64,000 bases of DNA from Pontibacter beigongshangensis (GCF_014332515.1 NZ_VFSD01000022.1:1-64000), one strand, 5' to 3'; counted from the first letter of the stretch, positions 49,858 through 58,533 are shown. Notes: a model not told the origin generated them from the letters alone. Program-made: numbers and translations.

Positions 49858-50856
49858 AGCAAATGAGTTTTCTACTTTTCCCACACCGGCTGCCTGTGTG
49901 TTGTTGCGCAGTACGTCCGAATAAGGCAAAGCCAGTATCGGAACGCAGTTCTGGGTAATGTATTTGTGGGCAGCGTTTCTTCTCAGGAGCGTTTGCAGGC
50001 AAGGGTTAAGCTGCGGCACCAGCACCAGCAAATCGGCCTGCTGCTCTTCTAACTGCTGCAGAATTCCTTCGGAGAGCGTCTTTCTTTCCTGCACTCGGAT
50101 ATCATACAAAATAGGCTGCAAGTCGGCAGAAAGGCTATCGGTGAAGGTGTCTGGCAGGGCTTGTGCAGAAGACTCATCCACCAGGTGCAGTAAGTGCAGC
50201 TTGCTGTGATAGTTTTTGATCATACGCAGGAGCAGGTGCACTCCTGCCGCCCCCGCCAGTCTGGTAAAGTCGTTTACAAACACCACGGAGTTTAAGCGCA
50301 CGTGGCGTTCATTTCCGGGCACAGTTAGTACGGGCACGCTGCTTTCCTGCATCAGGGCAACGGTTGTTCTGCCCAGGAACGTGTTTTCCATGGCACCTAC
50401 GCCCTTCATGCCGGTTACGATCAGGTCGGCCTGGTAGGCGGCAGCCGCTTTTGTGATTTCGTAGCAGGTCAGGCCAAATTTAGCCACGCAGGTAATTTTA
50501 AACGGTTCCTGCCCTTCTGGCTGCTCTCCTACCAGGGTATGGTAGCGGCTCTTCAGCAAATCGAGGAGTGGCGGTTCTTCTATGGAGCCGGTATCGAGTA
50601 CGCGTTCGGGCAGTTGGCCACTGTTGCGGGCGCATTTCTGAATCTCAGCGGCATATACCTCCAGTTCCCGTGTTTTCTCCAGCTCCAGTTTATCTATAAA
50701 CGCTTCTACATCTTCCGCATCGGGGGTATAGATCGGCTGATAAAAAGCGTGAAACAGGACGATGTCTGCCTGAGTTGCCCGCGCAATGGCAAGCGCATAC
50801 ACAAAGGCATTGTGGGCATCTTTAGAATAGTCGGTGGGGACAAGAATCGTTTTCAT
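49855..50856 (-). CDS. Tandem universal stress protein (UspA family), usp2
   Basis: A 333-residue paralog of the protein at 43583-44476, with two Usp folds. The first begins MKTILVPTDYSKDAHNAFVYALAIA and has the nucleotide motif G-x2-G-x9-G in TGMKGVGAMENTFLGRTT. It is about 35 residues longer than usp1 through an insert at about 78-115 (RVLDTGSIEEPPLLDLLKSRYHTL). The second fold has SVVFVNDFTRLAG and DLLVLVPQLNPCLQTLLRR. The stop codon lies within a 115-bp mobile element, as in usp1. Three small palindromes lie 100-180 bp upstream. Confidence 0.92.
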   Translation of the reverse strand: MKTILVPTDYSKDAHNAFVYALAIARATQADIVLFHAFYQPIYTPDAEDVEAFIDKLELEKTRELEVYAAEIQKCARNSGQLPERVLDTGSIEEPPLLDLLKSRYHTLVGEQPEGQEPFKITCVAKFGLTCYEITKAAAAYQADLIVTGMKGVGAMENTFLGRTTVALMQESSVPVLTVPGNERHVRLNSVVFVNDFTRLAGAAGVHLLLRMIKNYHSKLHLLHLVDESSAQALPDTFTDSLSADLQPILYDIRVQERKTLSEGILQQLEEQQADLLVLVPQLNPCLQTLLRRNAAHKYITQNCVPILALPYSDVLRNNTQAAGVGKVENSFA

Positions 50857-50956
50857 GGCTGTGATAGTTAAAGGTTAAACATCTGTCCCGCAACAATTTG
50901 CCGAACAACATTCTAAATTTACCACTTCCAAACCAATTATAACAACATGATCATCA

Positions 50957-51038
50957 ATCATTTAAATGATCTTCGTCACTTTTAAGGCCAATTTATTCAT
51001 ACTTCCATACAATTATTGTATGTATCCTAATTGGATAC
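50957..51038. promoter_or_regulatory. Cluster of three palindromes upstream of usp2
   Basis: ATCATTTAAATGAT (50957-50970, perfect), CATACAA-TTA-TTGTATG (51006-51022) and GTATCC-TAATT-GGATAC (51022-51038). They may be regulator sites for the stress gene; none matches a consensus I can name. Confidence 0.45.
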
Positions 51039-51136
51039 GACTGATTTTACTGTAGTAGCAGCAGCACAATAATTCTTCTACAAATGGTATATTTCCTGGG
51101 TTATCCGAAGCAGATTGGTTTAGCCGCAGGGGCAAT

Positions 51137-51187
51137 AGCAGCAGCAGAAGAAGATCGGTCAGGAGGAGCATTTTGATTAGGATAATT
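51137..51187 (+). repeat. dispersed intergenic repeat, copy 18
   Basis: AGCAGCAGCAG head, then TCAGGAGGAGCATTTTGATTAGGATAATT. The CCGG centre is lost here. Confidence 0.72.
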
Positions 51188-51347
51188 GCCCCGAAAACCG
51201 GCAGGCAAACAAAATCGCCACCTGCTCCACAGGTGCCGCGTTAAGCGGAACCGCAGGCCAGATGGCGAAATTAGTTGCAATGATGAGTTGAGCCAAAGCC
51301 CTTGTCCGGTTTTAGCCTTAAATGCCGAAAACGAAGTTTAGTACTAT

Positions 51348-51902
51348 TTAAGGGTTTACAGCGCTGTACTGGACCCGTGCAATTACTTCTATGTCTCGGG
51401 GCTGGCTTAGCATCATCTCCCGGTCCACTACAAAGGTATCGAGTGGGCTATCGGCTATAATGGCATGGTCGAGCAGGAAGCGGTGGTGCCTGTGGTCTGT
51501 GCCTTGCAATACGCCCCAGACCACGGGCCGGTCTTCGGGGTCGCGGCCATATACGTAGGGGGCCAGCATAATATCTTCGTGCCTGCCATCGGTGTGAGTA
51601 TAGGCAAAGTGCAGCAACCGCTGGTGCTCTATGGCTTCTATGATGGCCAGGAACTTCTGGTCGCCCTCCAGGAAGAAGATCCCTTTGTCGGTAATCCGGG
51701 CCAGAAAAGGATCGGGATCATCGGAGCCGTGCGGCCTTTCAAAAGCAGATTCGTGGTGCACTTCTATCAGGCCTTCGAGCGCCATATCGTCTACTTCCAC
51801 TTCCGAGAGGTCGCTGCGGTGCTTATTTATCAGTGGCATCAGATCATGAAACTGACCATCACCACGAAACTGGTACAGGTAAGATAGTATTCTGTTAACC
51901 AT
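51348..51902 (-). CDS. Hypothetical protein with winged-helix-like and WYL-like regions
   Basis: A 184-residue soluble protein. The first 80 residues (VNRILSYLYQFRGDGQFHDLMPLIN ... ARITDKGIFFLEG) have the helix pattern and wing of a winged-helix domain. The rest (FLAIIEAIEHQRLLHFAYTHTDGRHEDIMLAPYVYGRDPEDRPVVWGV) resembles the WYL domain of ligand-sensing regulators, although the WYL tripeptide itself is absent. It could be a small WYL-type regulator or an unrelated protein; I am not certain. It is a single gene with repeats on both sides. Confidence 0.65.
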   Translation of the reverse strand: MVNRILSYLYQFRGDGQFHDLMPLINKHRSDLSEVEVDDMALEGLIEVHHESAFERPHGSDDPDPFLARITDKGIFFLEGDQKFLAIIEAIEHQRLLHFAYTHTDGRHEDIMLAPYVYGRDPEDRPVVWGVLQGTDHRHHRFLLDHAIIADSPLDTFVVDREMMLSQPRDIEVIARVQYSAVNP

Positions 51903-52179
51903 GGCTCATGTATGTTTAGGGTACAGGTGTATGTTTGAAGAGACTTGAACTCGTTGTTGCCTGCAAAGGATGTCGCTTTCACACGTAATATGCAAGCTCA
52001 TTTCTGGCTACGTTTCCGGAGATCTAAATCTGATCTGCGGCACAACATTACCCAGGGCATTTTCTGATATGTACGGCATTAGCTAATAATAGGTGTTAGC
52101 CCGTAAGCATCAATCGGTTAACAACAGCCTGATCCTGATAAAAACAGTCACCAGCCTCCCGATCTCTTCCCCTAACCAG

Positions 52180-52230
52180 CAGCAGCAGCAGTGCAAAATG
52201 CCTGTGGAGGGGCTTTTTCATTAGAATAAT
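52180..52230 (+). repeat. dispersed intergenic repeat, copy 19, split by an insertion
   Basis: AGCAGCAGCAGCAG head, then CCTGTGGAGGGGC, T5, CATTAGAATAAT. Its continuation (TTAGAATAATCTGGTTGC) is found 370 bp further on at 52602, beyond the inserted element. Confidence 0.8.
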
Positions 52231-52601
52231 CTAAGTTGTGCGGTAGAGAGCCTTTCTGACTTTGTCCCTTTGTCCTCCTGAAAGGATCTTGTGGGCGAGA
52301 GCCTAAGGCAATGGCCACTGGCGTGGGGTTAAGTTAGCATAGCCACTTGTTAAGACTTGATGGCAGAAGCAGCTTGTTTCATGGCCCGTGTCTTTGTTCT
52401 TTTTGTCTTGATACAAAAAGAACCAAAAAAATCAAGACGATTTTGTTTGTCGAGGGCCCCTACCCCCACTCGCTGAACGCTCTTTGTAGAGGGCCCCTAC
52501 CCCCAACAAAAAATCGTCATTCGGTGCACCTGGCAACTGTATCTGACTCGTAGTTACCAGCCGCACCACATTATTTAGGGCTCTCTACCGCACAACTTGG
52601 G
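52230..52601. mobile_element. ~370-bp inverted-repeat element inserted in repeat copy 19
   Basis: The ends are perfect inverted repeats over 20 bp, AAGTTGTGCGGTAGAGAGCC (52233-52252) and complement (52579-52598). A direct repeat TTAGAATAATCT flanks them (52221-52232 and 52602-52613). Because the end bases agree, the target duplication is 9-12 bp. Inside are a GGTTCTTTTTGT hairpin near 52405 and two GAGGGCCCCTACCCCCA tracts (52452, 52489). No transposase is encoded, so it is non-autonomous. Confidence 0.75.
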
Positions 52602-52775
52602 TTAGAATAATCTGGTTGCTGGTTGCTGATCTGCACCAAAAGCAGCTGTGCTGTTTACATCTCCGTTCACTGTCCGCTGACAGTGCTGACATAAGGATTA
52701 AGAAGTCATGTGCCCTGTGTCCGGAAGCGCTGCAACTTCTGTTTCCGATAAGTTAAGGCGATGTTTATAGTCCCG

Positions 52776-53648
52776 CTAACTTTCTGACGCAGCAGCAGCA
52801 CTGTCCAATTTGGCCTGCCGGCTTTTGTAGCGGATGTTGAGGATGACGCCCAGCAGCACCAGGGCCATGCCCCAGTAGGTGAGCAGACTGAACTGTTCGT
52901 CGAAAAGCACGTAGCCCAGCACGAGGGCGTAAATCATGCCAATGTAGTTGAGGTTTGCCACCTTGGATATTTCCTCGGCCTGGTACGACATGGTCATGTA
53001 GTACTGCCCGAGTTGTGTGAGCACCCCTACCAGCAGCAGCAGCGCCCAATCCCAGCCCACAGGGTTTACCCACGAAAACAGGCAGTAAACACCCACCACC
53101 GGAATAGACACGAGCGGGAAATAAAACATGATCACCAGCGGATGCTCCTGCGTGTTTATCTTGCGGATAATGACATAGGCCAACCCTGAAAAAATAGAGC
53201 TGAACACCCCTAACCACAGGTAAAACCCATCTACGTTCACTTCTACGCCATTAATAACCAGGATACCGGCAAACGAAACCAGGAAAAACACCCACTGCCA
53301 GGGCCTTACCCGCTCCTTTACCACAAATATGCCCAGAATGGCAGTAAAGATAGGCGACAGGTACTGCACCGTGGCCGCCGTGGCCAGCGGTATGTTCTGC
53401 AGCGTGTTGAAGAAAAGCAGCAGAGCAATGGCGCCTGCCGCCCCCCGGGCCACAAGCCACTTATGGTTGGAGCCCAGCACAGGCACGCCGGCCCTTCGCA
53501 GCATGACATAACTCATTACCAGCGACACCAGCGACCGGAACAAAATAACCTCGGCTGCCGGAATGTGCGCCAACGACTTCACGCACACATTCATCAGCGA
53601 GAAGAAGAGCGTAGAAAGCAGCATGTAGATGACACCTTTTGAGAGCAT
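52776..53648 (-). CDS. DMT family (EamA-domain) transporter
   Basis: Inner-membrane permease of 290 residues with ten hydrophobic segments in two EamA repeats. The ATG at 53646-53648 gives MLSKGVIYMLLSTLFFSLMNVCVKSL, the usual first helix. The frame continues upstream to 54038, but that part is arginine/cysteine-rich, non-conserved and crosses repeat copy 20, so it is not coding. LATAATVQYLSPIFTAILGIFVVKERV is the typical end of the first repeat. Likely substrates are amino acids or other metabolites; none is indicated by context. Confidence 0.9.
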   Translation of the reverse strand: MLSKGVIYMLLSTLFFSLMNVCVKSLAHIPAAEVILFRSLVSLVMSYVMLRRAGVPVLGSNHKWLVARGAAGAIALLLFFNTLQNIPLATAATVQYLSPIFTAILGIFVVKERVRPWQWVFFLVSFAGILVINGVEVNVDGFYLWLGVFSSIFSGLAYVIIRKINTQEHPLVIMFYFPLVSIPVVGVYCLFSWVNPVGWDWALLLLVGVLTQLGQYYMTMSYQAEEISKVANLNYIGMIYALVLGYVLFDEQFSLLTYWGMALVLLGVILNIRYKSRQAKLDSAAAASES

Positions 53649-54090
53649 ACGCAGCAGGGGGTAGCGGTATTCCGGCAGCCGGTTTACGCATGTACCGGTG
53701 AGTAAGGTGCAAAGGTGAGGGTTTATCTTCCCGAAAAAAAATAAAAGCGCAGGCAGTTCCTCCGGGCCCGCTTGCCCGGCCTGCGCAGCTTCCGGAAAAG
53801 GGCGCTGTGCTAACCTGCCGCCCGTACTTTCAGGGCACTGCGTTCCTGGCATGTGCCGTCGGAGCCTGTTAAAGCGCAACTCCTTTACTTCTGCACCCCG
53901 ATAAACGGGATGGGCTGCAAGCCCGCACCGGCAAGCTGCTGCACCCCCAAATAAGCTCCGTAGGGGCTTTTTGATTGGAATAATTGAGGCTGCCAGGCAA
54001 CAACCTGTGCAGGGCCACCGCCTCTCTTCTGCGGCCATACGGGCAGCAGGTGCTTACAGGCGAAGGGCTTGCCGGTGCCGGGCCTGTTGC
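53649..54090. other. Intergenic region between EamA and the restriction-modification gene
   Basis: GC-rich 53750-53950 with no domain in any frame, plus repeat copy 20. A promoter for the EamA gene is not evident. Confidence 0.5.
53956..53985 (+). repeat. dispersed intergenic repeat, copy 20
   Basis: CTCCGTAGGGGC, T5, GATTGGAATAATT. It has no (AGC)n head. Confidence 0.78.
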
Positions 54091-56139
54091 TTAGCGACTT
54101 ATAAGCTCCTGCTGCGTATACTCCTCCCGGCTCAAAGCAAACTCCGGCTCCACCAGCAGCACTTCGTCGTAGGTCAGGTTATAGAGGCGGTACACCAGCA
54201 GGTCTATTTCCGCTTCCAGCCCCGATGTGTCTGCTGCAGCATCAGCCTGTTTGGCAGCCAGGACTTGCTCTACTAAAAGTTGTACTTCTATAGCTAATTG
54301 AGATTCAAAATTGGGTAGTGGAATATCCTTTAAGTTTTGATAAATTAATTGAAACCCATTTTGGATTTTAGTGCAGAACTTTGAAATTAGTAACCAACCT
54401 AACTTAGAATTTAAAACTCCAAGTAAAGCCATATCATTCAAAGGTATAAACCATACTGCACTGTTTGGAACCGAATTAACCAAATCAATAGTAAAGGCTG
54501 GCTTTACCTGAAATTTCAAATAAACAATTTTGGGTTTAAAAAATTCTTCATAATAAGCTGAAGCGTACCTGCTCATTGCATACCAAGGAAACCTTCCTTG
54601 TTGTACTTCTGGTCTGCACTTAAGCTCTTCTTCAAACTTCATCAAATGATTTAATGCACCCGGATATTCATCTATTGGAGTGGTCCATTTTGAATAAATA
54701 ACATACTTATTTACAATTGGTGGAGTGTATTTTTTACTTACATCCTTACCTACAATATACGGCTTTATCAACTCAGAACTTTTAGGATCAAGCTTTAGAA
54801 TTCGATCCCGCTCACTCTCATTTATTACAAATGCTTTATCTAAACCACTTGTAACACCTCTATAGACATTGCCCTTAATATGTATTTCTAAGGTATTGCA
54901 TGATTTTTTTAGTTTTTCTAATAAGCCAATATCATCTGTATTATGAAGACTCCAGCCGGTATCGGGCAAAAGGTCGGCCTGCACGGTATAGCCCTGCTCC
55001 TGCACATAATGCGCCAGCCCCTGCTCAAAATCGAGGGTGTGTATACCTGCCGCCACAAAGGTAGCGCCCTCGGCAGGCGTAACTTTCGCCACCGAAACAA
55101 TTAACGGGTACGTCGTAGCTTCTTCAAAAACAGGCAGGTCGCCAAAGTCGAGCAGCTGCTCCAGCGTGTAGCTTTTGAGCCATGCCCGCAACGATTTTCC
55201 GTAGCCGGCCCGCATCCATTTGTTTGGGATAATATAACTGAACTGCCCGCCATTTTTCAGCAGGTTTATGCCCTGCTCCACAAAAAATACATACAGGTCG
55301 GCGGTACCGGCAAAGGTGGCAAATGCCTTTTTCAGGTAAAGCTTAAAGTCGCCCAGTTCCTCCTGCCGGATGTACGGCGGGTTCCCGATCACCACATCGA
55401 AGCCCTGGTAATTGCCGGCATCGTCGAGCACCTCCGGAAACTCGAAGCGCCATTCAAAAGCGCCTTCGTACACTTTGTTTGTTTCGATCTGCTCGCGCTC
55501 GGTTTCGAGTTTCTGCAGCTCCTTTTTCATTTTGGCGAGCTTTGCCTTGTCTACTTTGGCGGCTCCGAACAGGTCAGGGTCCTGCATGGCGGCAATGGTA
55601 CCGCGAAGTTTGGCCATACGCTGCCGCAGCGGGTCGTTGTTGGCCAGCGTGGTCCGGAAGCCCTGCTTTATCTCGTTCAGGAAAGCAACCAGCTGCTTCT
55701 TGGTTTCTTTGGAGTTGGTGTGCTTGTAATTCAGCACCGCCTCCCGGTAAGCGGGCAGGCTGTGGCCTTTTTTGCCGAAGGCATCCTGCAGGTCGGCAGT
55801 GAGCGGGTAGCGGCTCAGCAGCGAGTTGCCCTGCTTTATGTTAATGTCGATGTTGGGCAGCGTCTGCAGCTCGGCAAAGTTGGCGGTATCCTGTTGCTGG
55901 TAATAGGCGTTTTTGAGCAGCTCTATCCAGAGGCGCAGGCGGCATATCTTTACCGAGTTCGGGTTAATGTCTACGCCGAAGAGGCAGTTCTCGATAATGG
56001 TTTGTTTTTCGTGGAAGAGCGTTTCCTGCAGCTCCTGCACCTGCGGGTTAATGCTGCGGTGCCCGCCGGGGTGCTCGTGCACCGTGTAGCTGAACAGCTC
56101 CCCGTAAAAGTCGGTCACGATCAGCTCGTCGTTCTGCAC
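54091..56139 (-). CDS. C-terminal part of a type IIG restriction-modification enzyme
   Basis: This 682-codon frame, readable from a GTG at 56137-56139, continues in the same phase after the TAG that ends the upstream part. It holds the rest of the methyltransferase: IIENCLFGVDINPNSVKICRLRLWIELLK, a coiled helical insert, and motif IV as NPPYIRQEE in FDVVIGNPPYIRQEELGDF, the N6-adenine methyltransferase signature. The target-recognition domain follows (about 440-640). DNA coding for that domain (54271-54945) is clearly AT-richer than the rest, suggesting a swapped specificity module. Alone, this part lacks the SAM-binding motif I and the nuclease. Confidence 0.85.
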   Translation of the reverse strand: MQNDELIVTDFYGELFSYTVHEHPGGHRSINPQVQELQETLFHEKQTIIENCLFGVDINPNSVKICRLRLWIELLKNAYYQQQDTANFAELQTLPNIDINIKQGNSLLSRYPLTADLQDAFGKKGHSLPAYREAVLNYKHTNSKETKKQLVAFLNEIKQGFRTTLANNDPLRQRMAKLRGTIAAMQDPDLFGAAKVDKAKLAKMKKELQKLETEREQIETNKVYEGAFEWRFEFPEVLDDAGNYQGFDVVIGNPPYIRQEELGDFKLYLKKAFATFAGTADLYVFFVEQGINLLKNGGQFSYIIPNKWMRAGYGKSLRAWLKSYTLEQLLDFGDLPVFEEATTYPLIVSVAKVTPAEGATFVAAGIHTLDFEQGLAHYVQEQGYTVQADLLPDTGWSLHNTDDIGLLEKLKKSCNTLEIHIKGNVYRGVTSGLDKAFVINESERDRILKLDPKSSELIKPYIVGKDVSKKYTPPIVNKYVIYSKWTTPIDEYPGALNHLMKFEEELKCRPEVQQGRFPWYAMSRYASAYYEEFFKPKIVYLKFQVKPAFTIDLVNSVPNSAVWFIPLNDMALLGVLNSKLGWLLISKFCTKIQNGFQLIYQNLKDIPLPNFESQLAIEVQLLVEQVLAAKQADAAADTSGLEAEIDLLVYRLYNLTYDEVLLVEPEFALSREEYTQQELISR

Positions 56140-56169
56140 CTCTATGCTGCCGTAGCGCAGCGGCTTGCC

Positions 56170-57924
56170 CTACCGGTTGAGCAAAATGCGCAGCTCTGCC
56201 TTTATCACGATCAGCTCGTTGAGCGCACTCACCAGGTAGTGCCCCGAGCCCACGGCCGGGTCGCAGATGCGCAGGCTGTTGAGCAGCCCGTTCGCCTCCT
56301 GCGCCGACTGCTGCGTGTGGTTGGCCATCAGCCGGAAGCGCAACGCATCGAAATCGGTTAGTTCCCAGTTGTAGTGTTCGTTAAAGCGCTGCACCACCGC
56401 CCGCCTTATGGCTTCGCGGCTCATGTACATGGTAATAAAGCCGGGCGTATAAAAAGAGCCGTCGCGGTAGCCGTTTATTTTCTCAAAAATCAGGCCCAGC
56501 ACCGAGGCTGTTATTAGCGTTTTGTTTTCTTCCTGTATCGCCTCCCTGCCCTCAGCCCCAAAATCGTAGCTGCCCAAAAAGCGCAGCAGGTACTCCAGCG
56601 TCCGCATGTCGGCCTGCGACTTGCTCAGCGGTTTGCCAGTGCCGTCGCGCAGCACTGTGCGCGGGTATAGCGCCAGGCGGCTGTTGTCTTTCAGGTTCGA
56701 GATGCGCAGCGTGCGTTTCTCCAGCGCCGTGGTCTCGAAGAGCGAAGAGTTCAGGTAAGGGATTTGCCGGAACTTATGGCGCACGTTGGCATTGCGGTTT
56801 TGCGGCCGCTCGGCCAGCACATCAAAAAAGAGCTCGTTCAGGTCGTCGAACTCGCGCAGGTGCTCGTGGTTCATAAACACATAAGCCTTGTCGCCGTGGT
56901 GGTAACTGGCCAGTTGCGCCTCCAGCAGCTTCAGGAACAGGATGCGGTTCATCCAGGTAATGCACAGCTCCAGCGATACGTTAAAGAGCTGCTCCTCGCG
57001 GGTGTTGCCGTAGCTGTAGGGGTTATCGAGTCCCGAGATCAGGTCCTCCGACTTCAGCTTCTGGTAAGCCGCCTCCAGCAGCGAGCCGCCATCGGGCCTG
57101 GCCTTGCGGCGAATCAGTTTGCGGCCTCCCTCCTTCACTTCCTCCAGCCCGATAATGTGCAGCAACTCCAGGTAAAAGCCGGGGTCGAGGGAGTTGGCAT
57201 CGTTTGCAAAAGCCTCCTTGAGCAGGTGCGCCGGCGAGAGCAGTTTATACAGCGCCACCAGCTTTACATCGTCTTTCAGATCCTTGTTCTGGAGCGGCTT
57301 CTCGTAGTCCTTCAGGTTAAAGTGGGTGTAGCTGATGCTTTCGGAAAGCCCGGCAATGAAGGGCGCCACCAGCTCTTTGTAAAAATACTCCGTGCTGTTG
57401 CCCGATTTTTTGCCCTGGCTCCAGGCCGTAAAATCTTTTAAGAGCTGCCCGTTGCGGTAAAACAGGCGGTCGAACTCCAGCGCATCGAACACAAACCACT
57501 CGTGCACATTGGTAATGACCAGCTGCTTGAGGTCCTGGTTCCTGTGCTCCACCCGCTCCCGCAGGTAATAGAGCACCAGTTCGTGCATCGCCTTGCAGTT
57601 CAGGTTATCGGTGGTGGGCATATCGGCTTTGTTGCCCGGCCGCTTTACTTCCAGCATGACCCCCGCCTGGCTTTTAGTATCCGGCCCCACATGAATCACG
57701 AGGTCGGTTTTGCCTTTGGTGTTCACCCCGTACCGGCTGTAGAAGGAGCTTTTAAGAAAATCGCGCAGGTGGTTCTTTACGTGTTCCTCGCTCTCGCTCA
57801 GGTTAATGCTACCGAGCAGCGTGCGGAGCGCCGACTTGAAGGTTTCCATTTCGGAGCGTGCTGTTTTTAACCGGAGGTATGCTTTGTTCAGGGCCTGGCG
57901 CGGACGAAGGATGTTGTGCTGCAT
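56170..57924 (-). CDS. N-terminal part of a type IIG restriction-modification enzyme
   Basis: A 584-residue product ending at an amber codon. It contains the nuclease motif TDLVIHVG ... VMLEVKRPG (D74, E92, K94), a long helical region (about 180-540) and, just before the stop, SAM-binding motif I in RICDPAVGSGHYLVSALNELIVIKAELRILL. It lacks the catalytic NPPY motif, so it cannot methylate DNA by itself, while its nuclease domain would be complete. ATG at 57922-57924 fits the family N-terminus; an earlier start is not seen. Confidence 0.85.
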   Translation of the reverse strand: MQHNILRPRQALNKAYLRLKTARSEMETFKSALRTLLGSINLSESEEHVKNHLRDFLKSSFYSRYGVNTKGKTDLVIHVGPDTKSQAGVMLEVKRPGNKADMPTTDNLNCKAMHELVLYYLRERVEHRNQDLKQLVITNVHEWFVFDALEFDRLFYRNGQLLKDFTAWSQGKKSGNSTEYFYKELVAPFIAGLSESISYTHFNLKDYEKPLQNKDLKDDVKLVALYKLLSPAHLLKEAFANDANSLDPGFYLELLHIIGLEEVKEGGRKLIRRKARPDGGSLLEAAYQKLKSEDLISGLDNPYSYGNTREEQLFNVSLELCITWMNRILFLKLLEAQLASYHHGDKAYVFMNHEHLREFDDLNELFFDVLAERPQNRNANVRHKFRQIPYLNSSLFETTALEKRTLRISNLKDNSRLALYPRTVLRDGTGKPLSKSQADMRTLEYLLRFLGSYDFGAEGREAIQEENKTLITASVLGLIFEKINGYRDGSFYTPGFITMYMSREAIRRAVVQRFNEHYNWELTDFDALRFRLMANHTQQSAQEANGLLNSLRICDPAVGSGHYLVSALNELIVIKAELRILLNR

Positions 57925-58533
57925 GGGGTGCCGTTTGTTTTCTACAGCAAGATAACAATGAATTAGGAATAAGGAATTAGGAATTTAGATTGTTTGAAGT
58001 TGCGGGGTTTTAAAACATCTTTTTCTGCTGCGAGCTTGCAGTTGAGAGGAGTATTTTTCCGGCCAGGGTCAGGCAGCAGCAGGAGCAGCAGCGCCTCCGG
58101 AGGGCCTTTTTGATTGGAATAATTTGTTTAATGTGCTAATGGCTTCATGTGCTGATTAATTAGATGCCTTACATATTATGAAGTATCTATATATACATTA
58201 CTAGATTAACTGACCATTACCCGGCATAGCGAAAGCTATCTAAAAAATCCCAGTCTCTGGCGTGAGGCGCCGGGGGAAGAGGCGCTCGTCTTTCACTTCT
58301 CCCTACATTTTTTTATCTTAGGGCTGTAGCACAATTTATCTTATGGATTTCAGCACTTCGTTATTGCAAATCTACCTCTAAGCCTACCATCCTGTAGGGT
58401 TTATGCTCCGCACCTGCCGTGCAGAGGCGATTAGCTTATTGCCTGTACTTTCCGGAAAACAACCCTGCAGCTCCGGGGCACCAGTTGGTGCCGGCAAATA
58501 AAGTTTAATTCATATTTTAGAGAGATCACCATA
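57925..58533. other. Divergent region between the restriction-modification gene and mph-like gene
   Basis: Holds repeat copy 21, a GGAATTAGGAATTTAG AT-rich tract near 57972 and a GAGGCGCC hairpin-like stretch near 58265. A near-match TATTTTAG at 58513-58520 could be the -7 box of the phosphotransferase gene. No RNA gene is seen. Confidence 0.5.
58072..58124 (+). repeat. dispersed intergenic repeat, copy 21
   Basis: GCAGCAGCAGGAGCAGCAGC head, then CCTCCGGAGGGCC, T5, GATTGGAATAATT, with the full GGCCTCCGGAGGCC-like dyad. It is upstream of both neighbouring genes. Confidence 0.8.

Larger units (their letters stand above)
50857..51347. other. Upstream region of usp2
   Basis: AT-rich between 50930 and 51060, where it carries three palindromes. 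Repeat copy 18 lies further on. No gene is seen and no clear TAnnTTTG box was found on the minus strand. Confidence 0.5.
51903..52775. other. 870-bp gap occupied largely by repeats
   Basis: The part 51903-52180 has no visible feature. Repeat copy 19 and the inserted element at 52230-52601 fill the middle. Sequence 52614-52775 is unremarkable. Confidence 0.5.
54091..57924 (-). pseudogene. Type IIG (Eco57I-like) restriction-modification gene interrupted by one in-frame TAG
   Basis: Read through the amber codon at 56170-56172, the gene encodes about 1277 residues. In order these are a PD-(D/E)xK nuclease (D74, E92-x-K94), a helical linker, a gamma-class N6-adenine methyltransferase (DPAVGSGHY, then NPPY) and a C-terminal target-recognition domain. 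Both flanks of the TAG are in one frame (LLNR-stop-GKPLRYGSIEVQ), so a single C-to-T change of a CAG Gln codon would explain it. The result may be an inactive gene, a sequencing error or a programmed or suppressed stop. No separate methylase or specificity gene adjoins it. Confidence 0.85.

Noticed and set aside
53649..54038. A 130-codon N-terminal extension of the EamA gene
   Set aside because: Arg/Cys/Ala-rich, without membrane pattern, and it contains a copy of the dispersed repeat; the internal ATG gives the normal transporter start.
54091..57924. A BREX (PglX) or DISARM methylase
   Set aside because: The N-terminal PD-(D/E)xK nuclease and the absence of any companion defence gene fit a stand-alone type IIG enzyme.
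20898..58092. The (AGC)n tracts as simple trinucleotide microsatellites
   Set aside because: They almost always precede the CTCCGGAGG core at a fixed short distance, so they are treated as part of the dispersed repeat.
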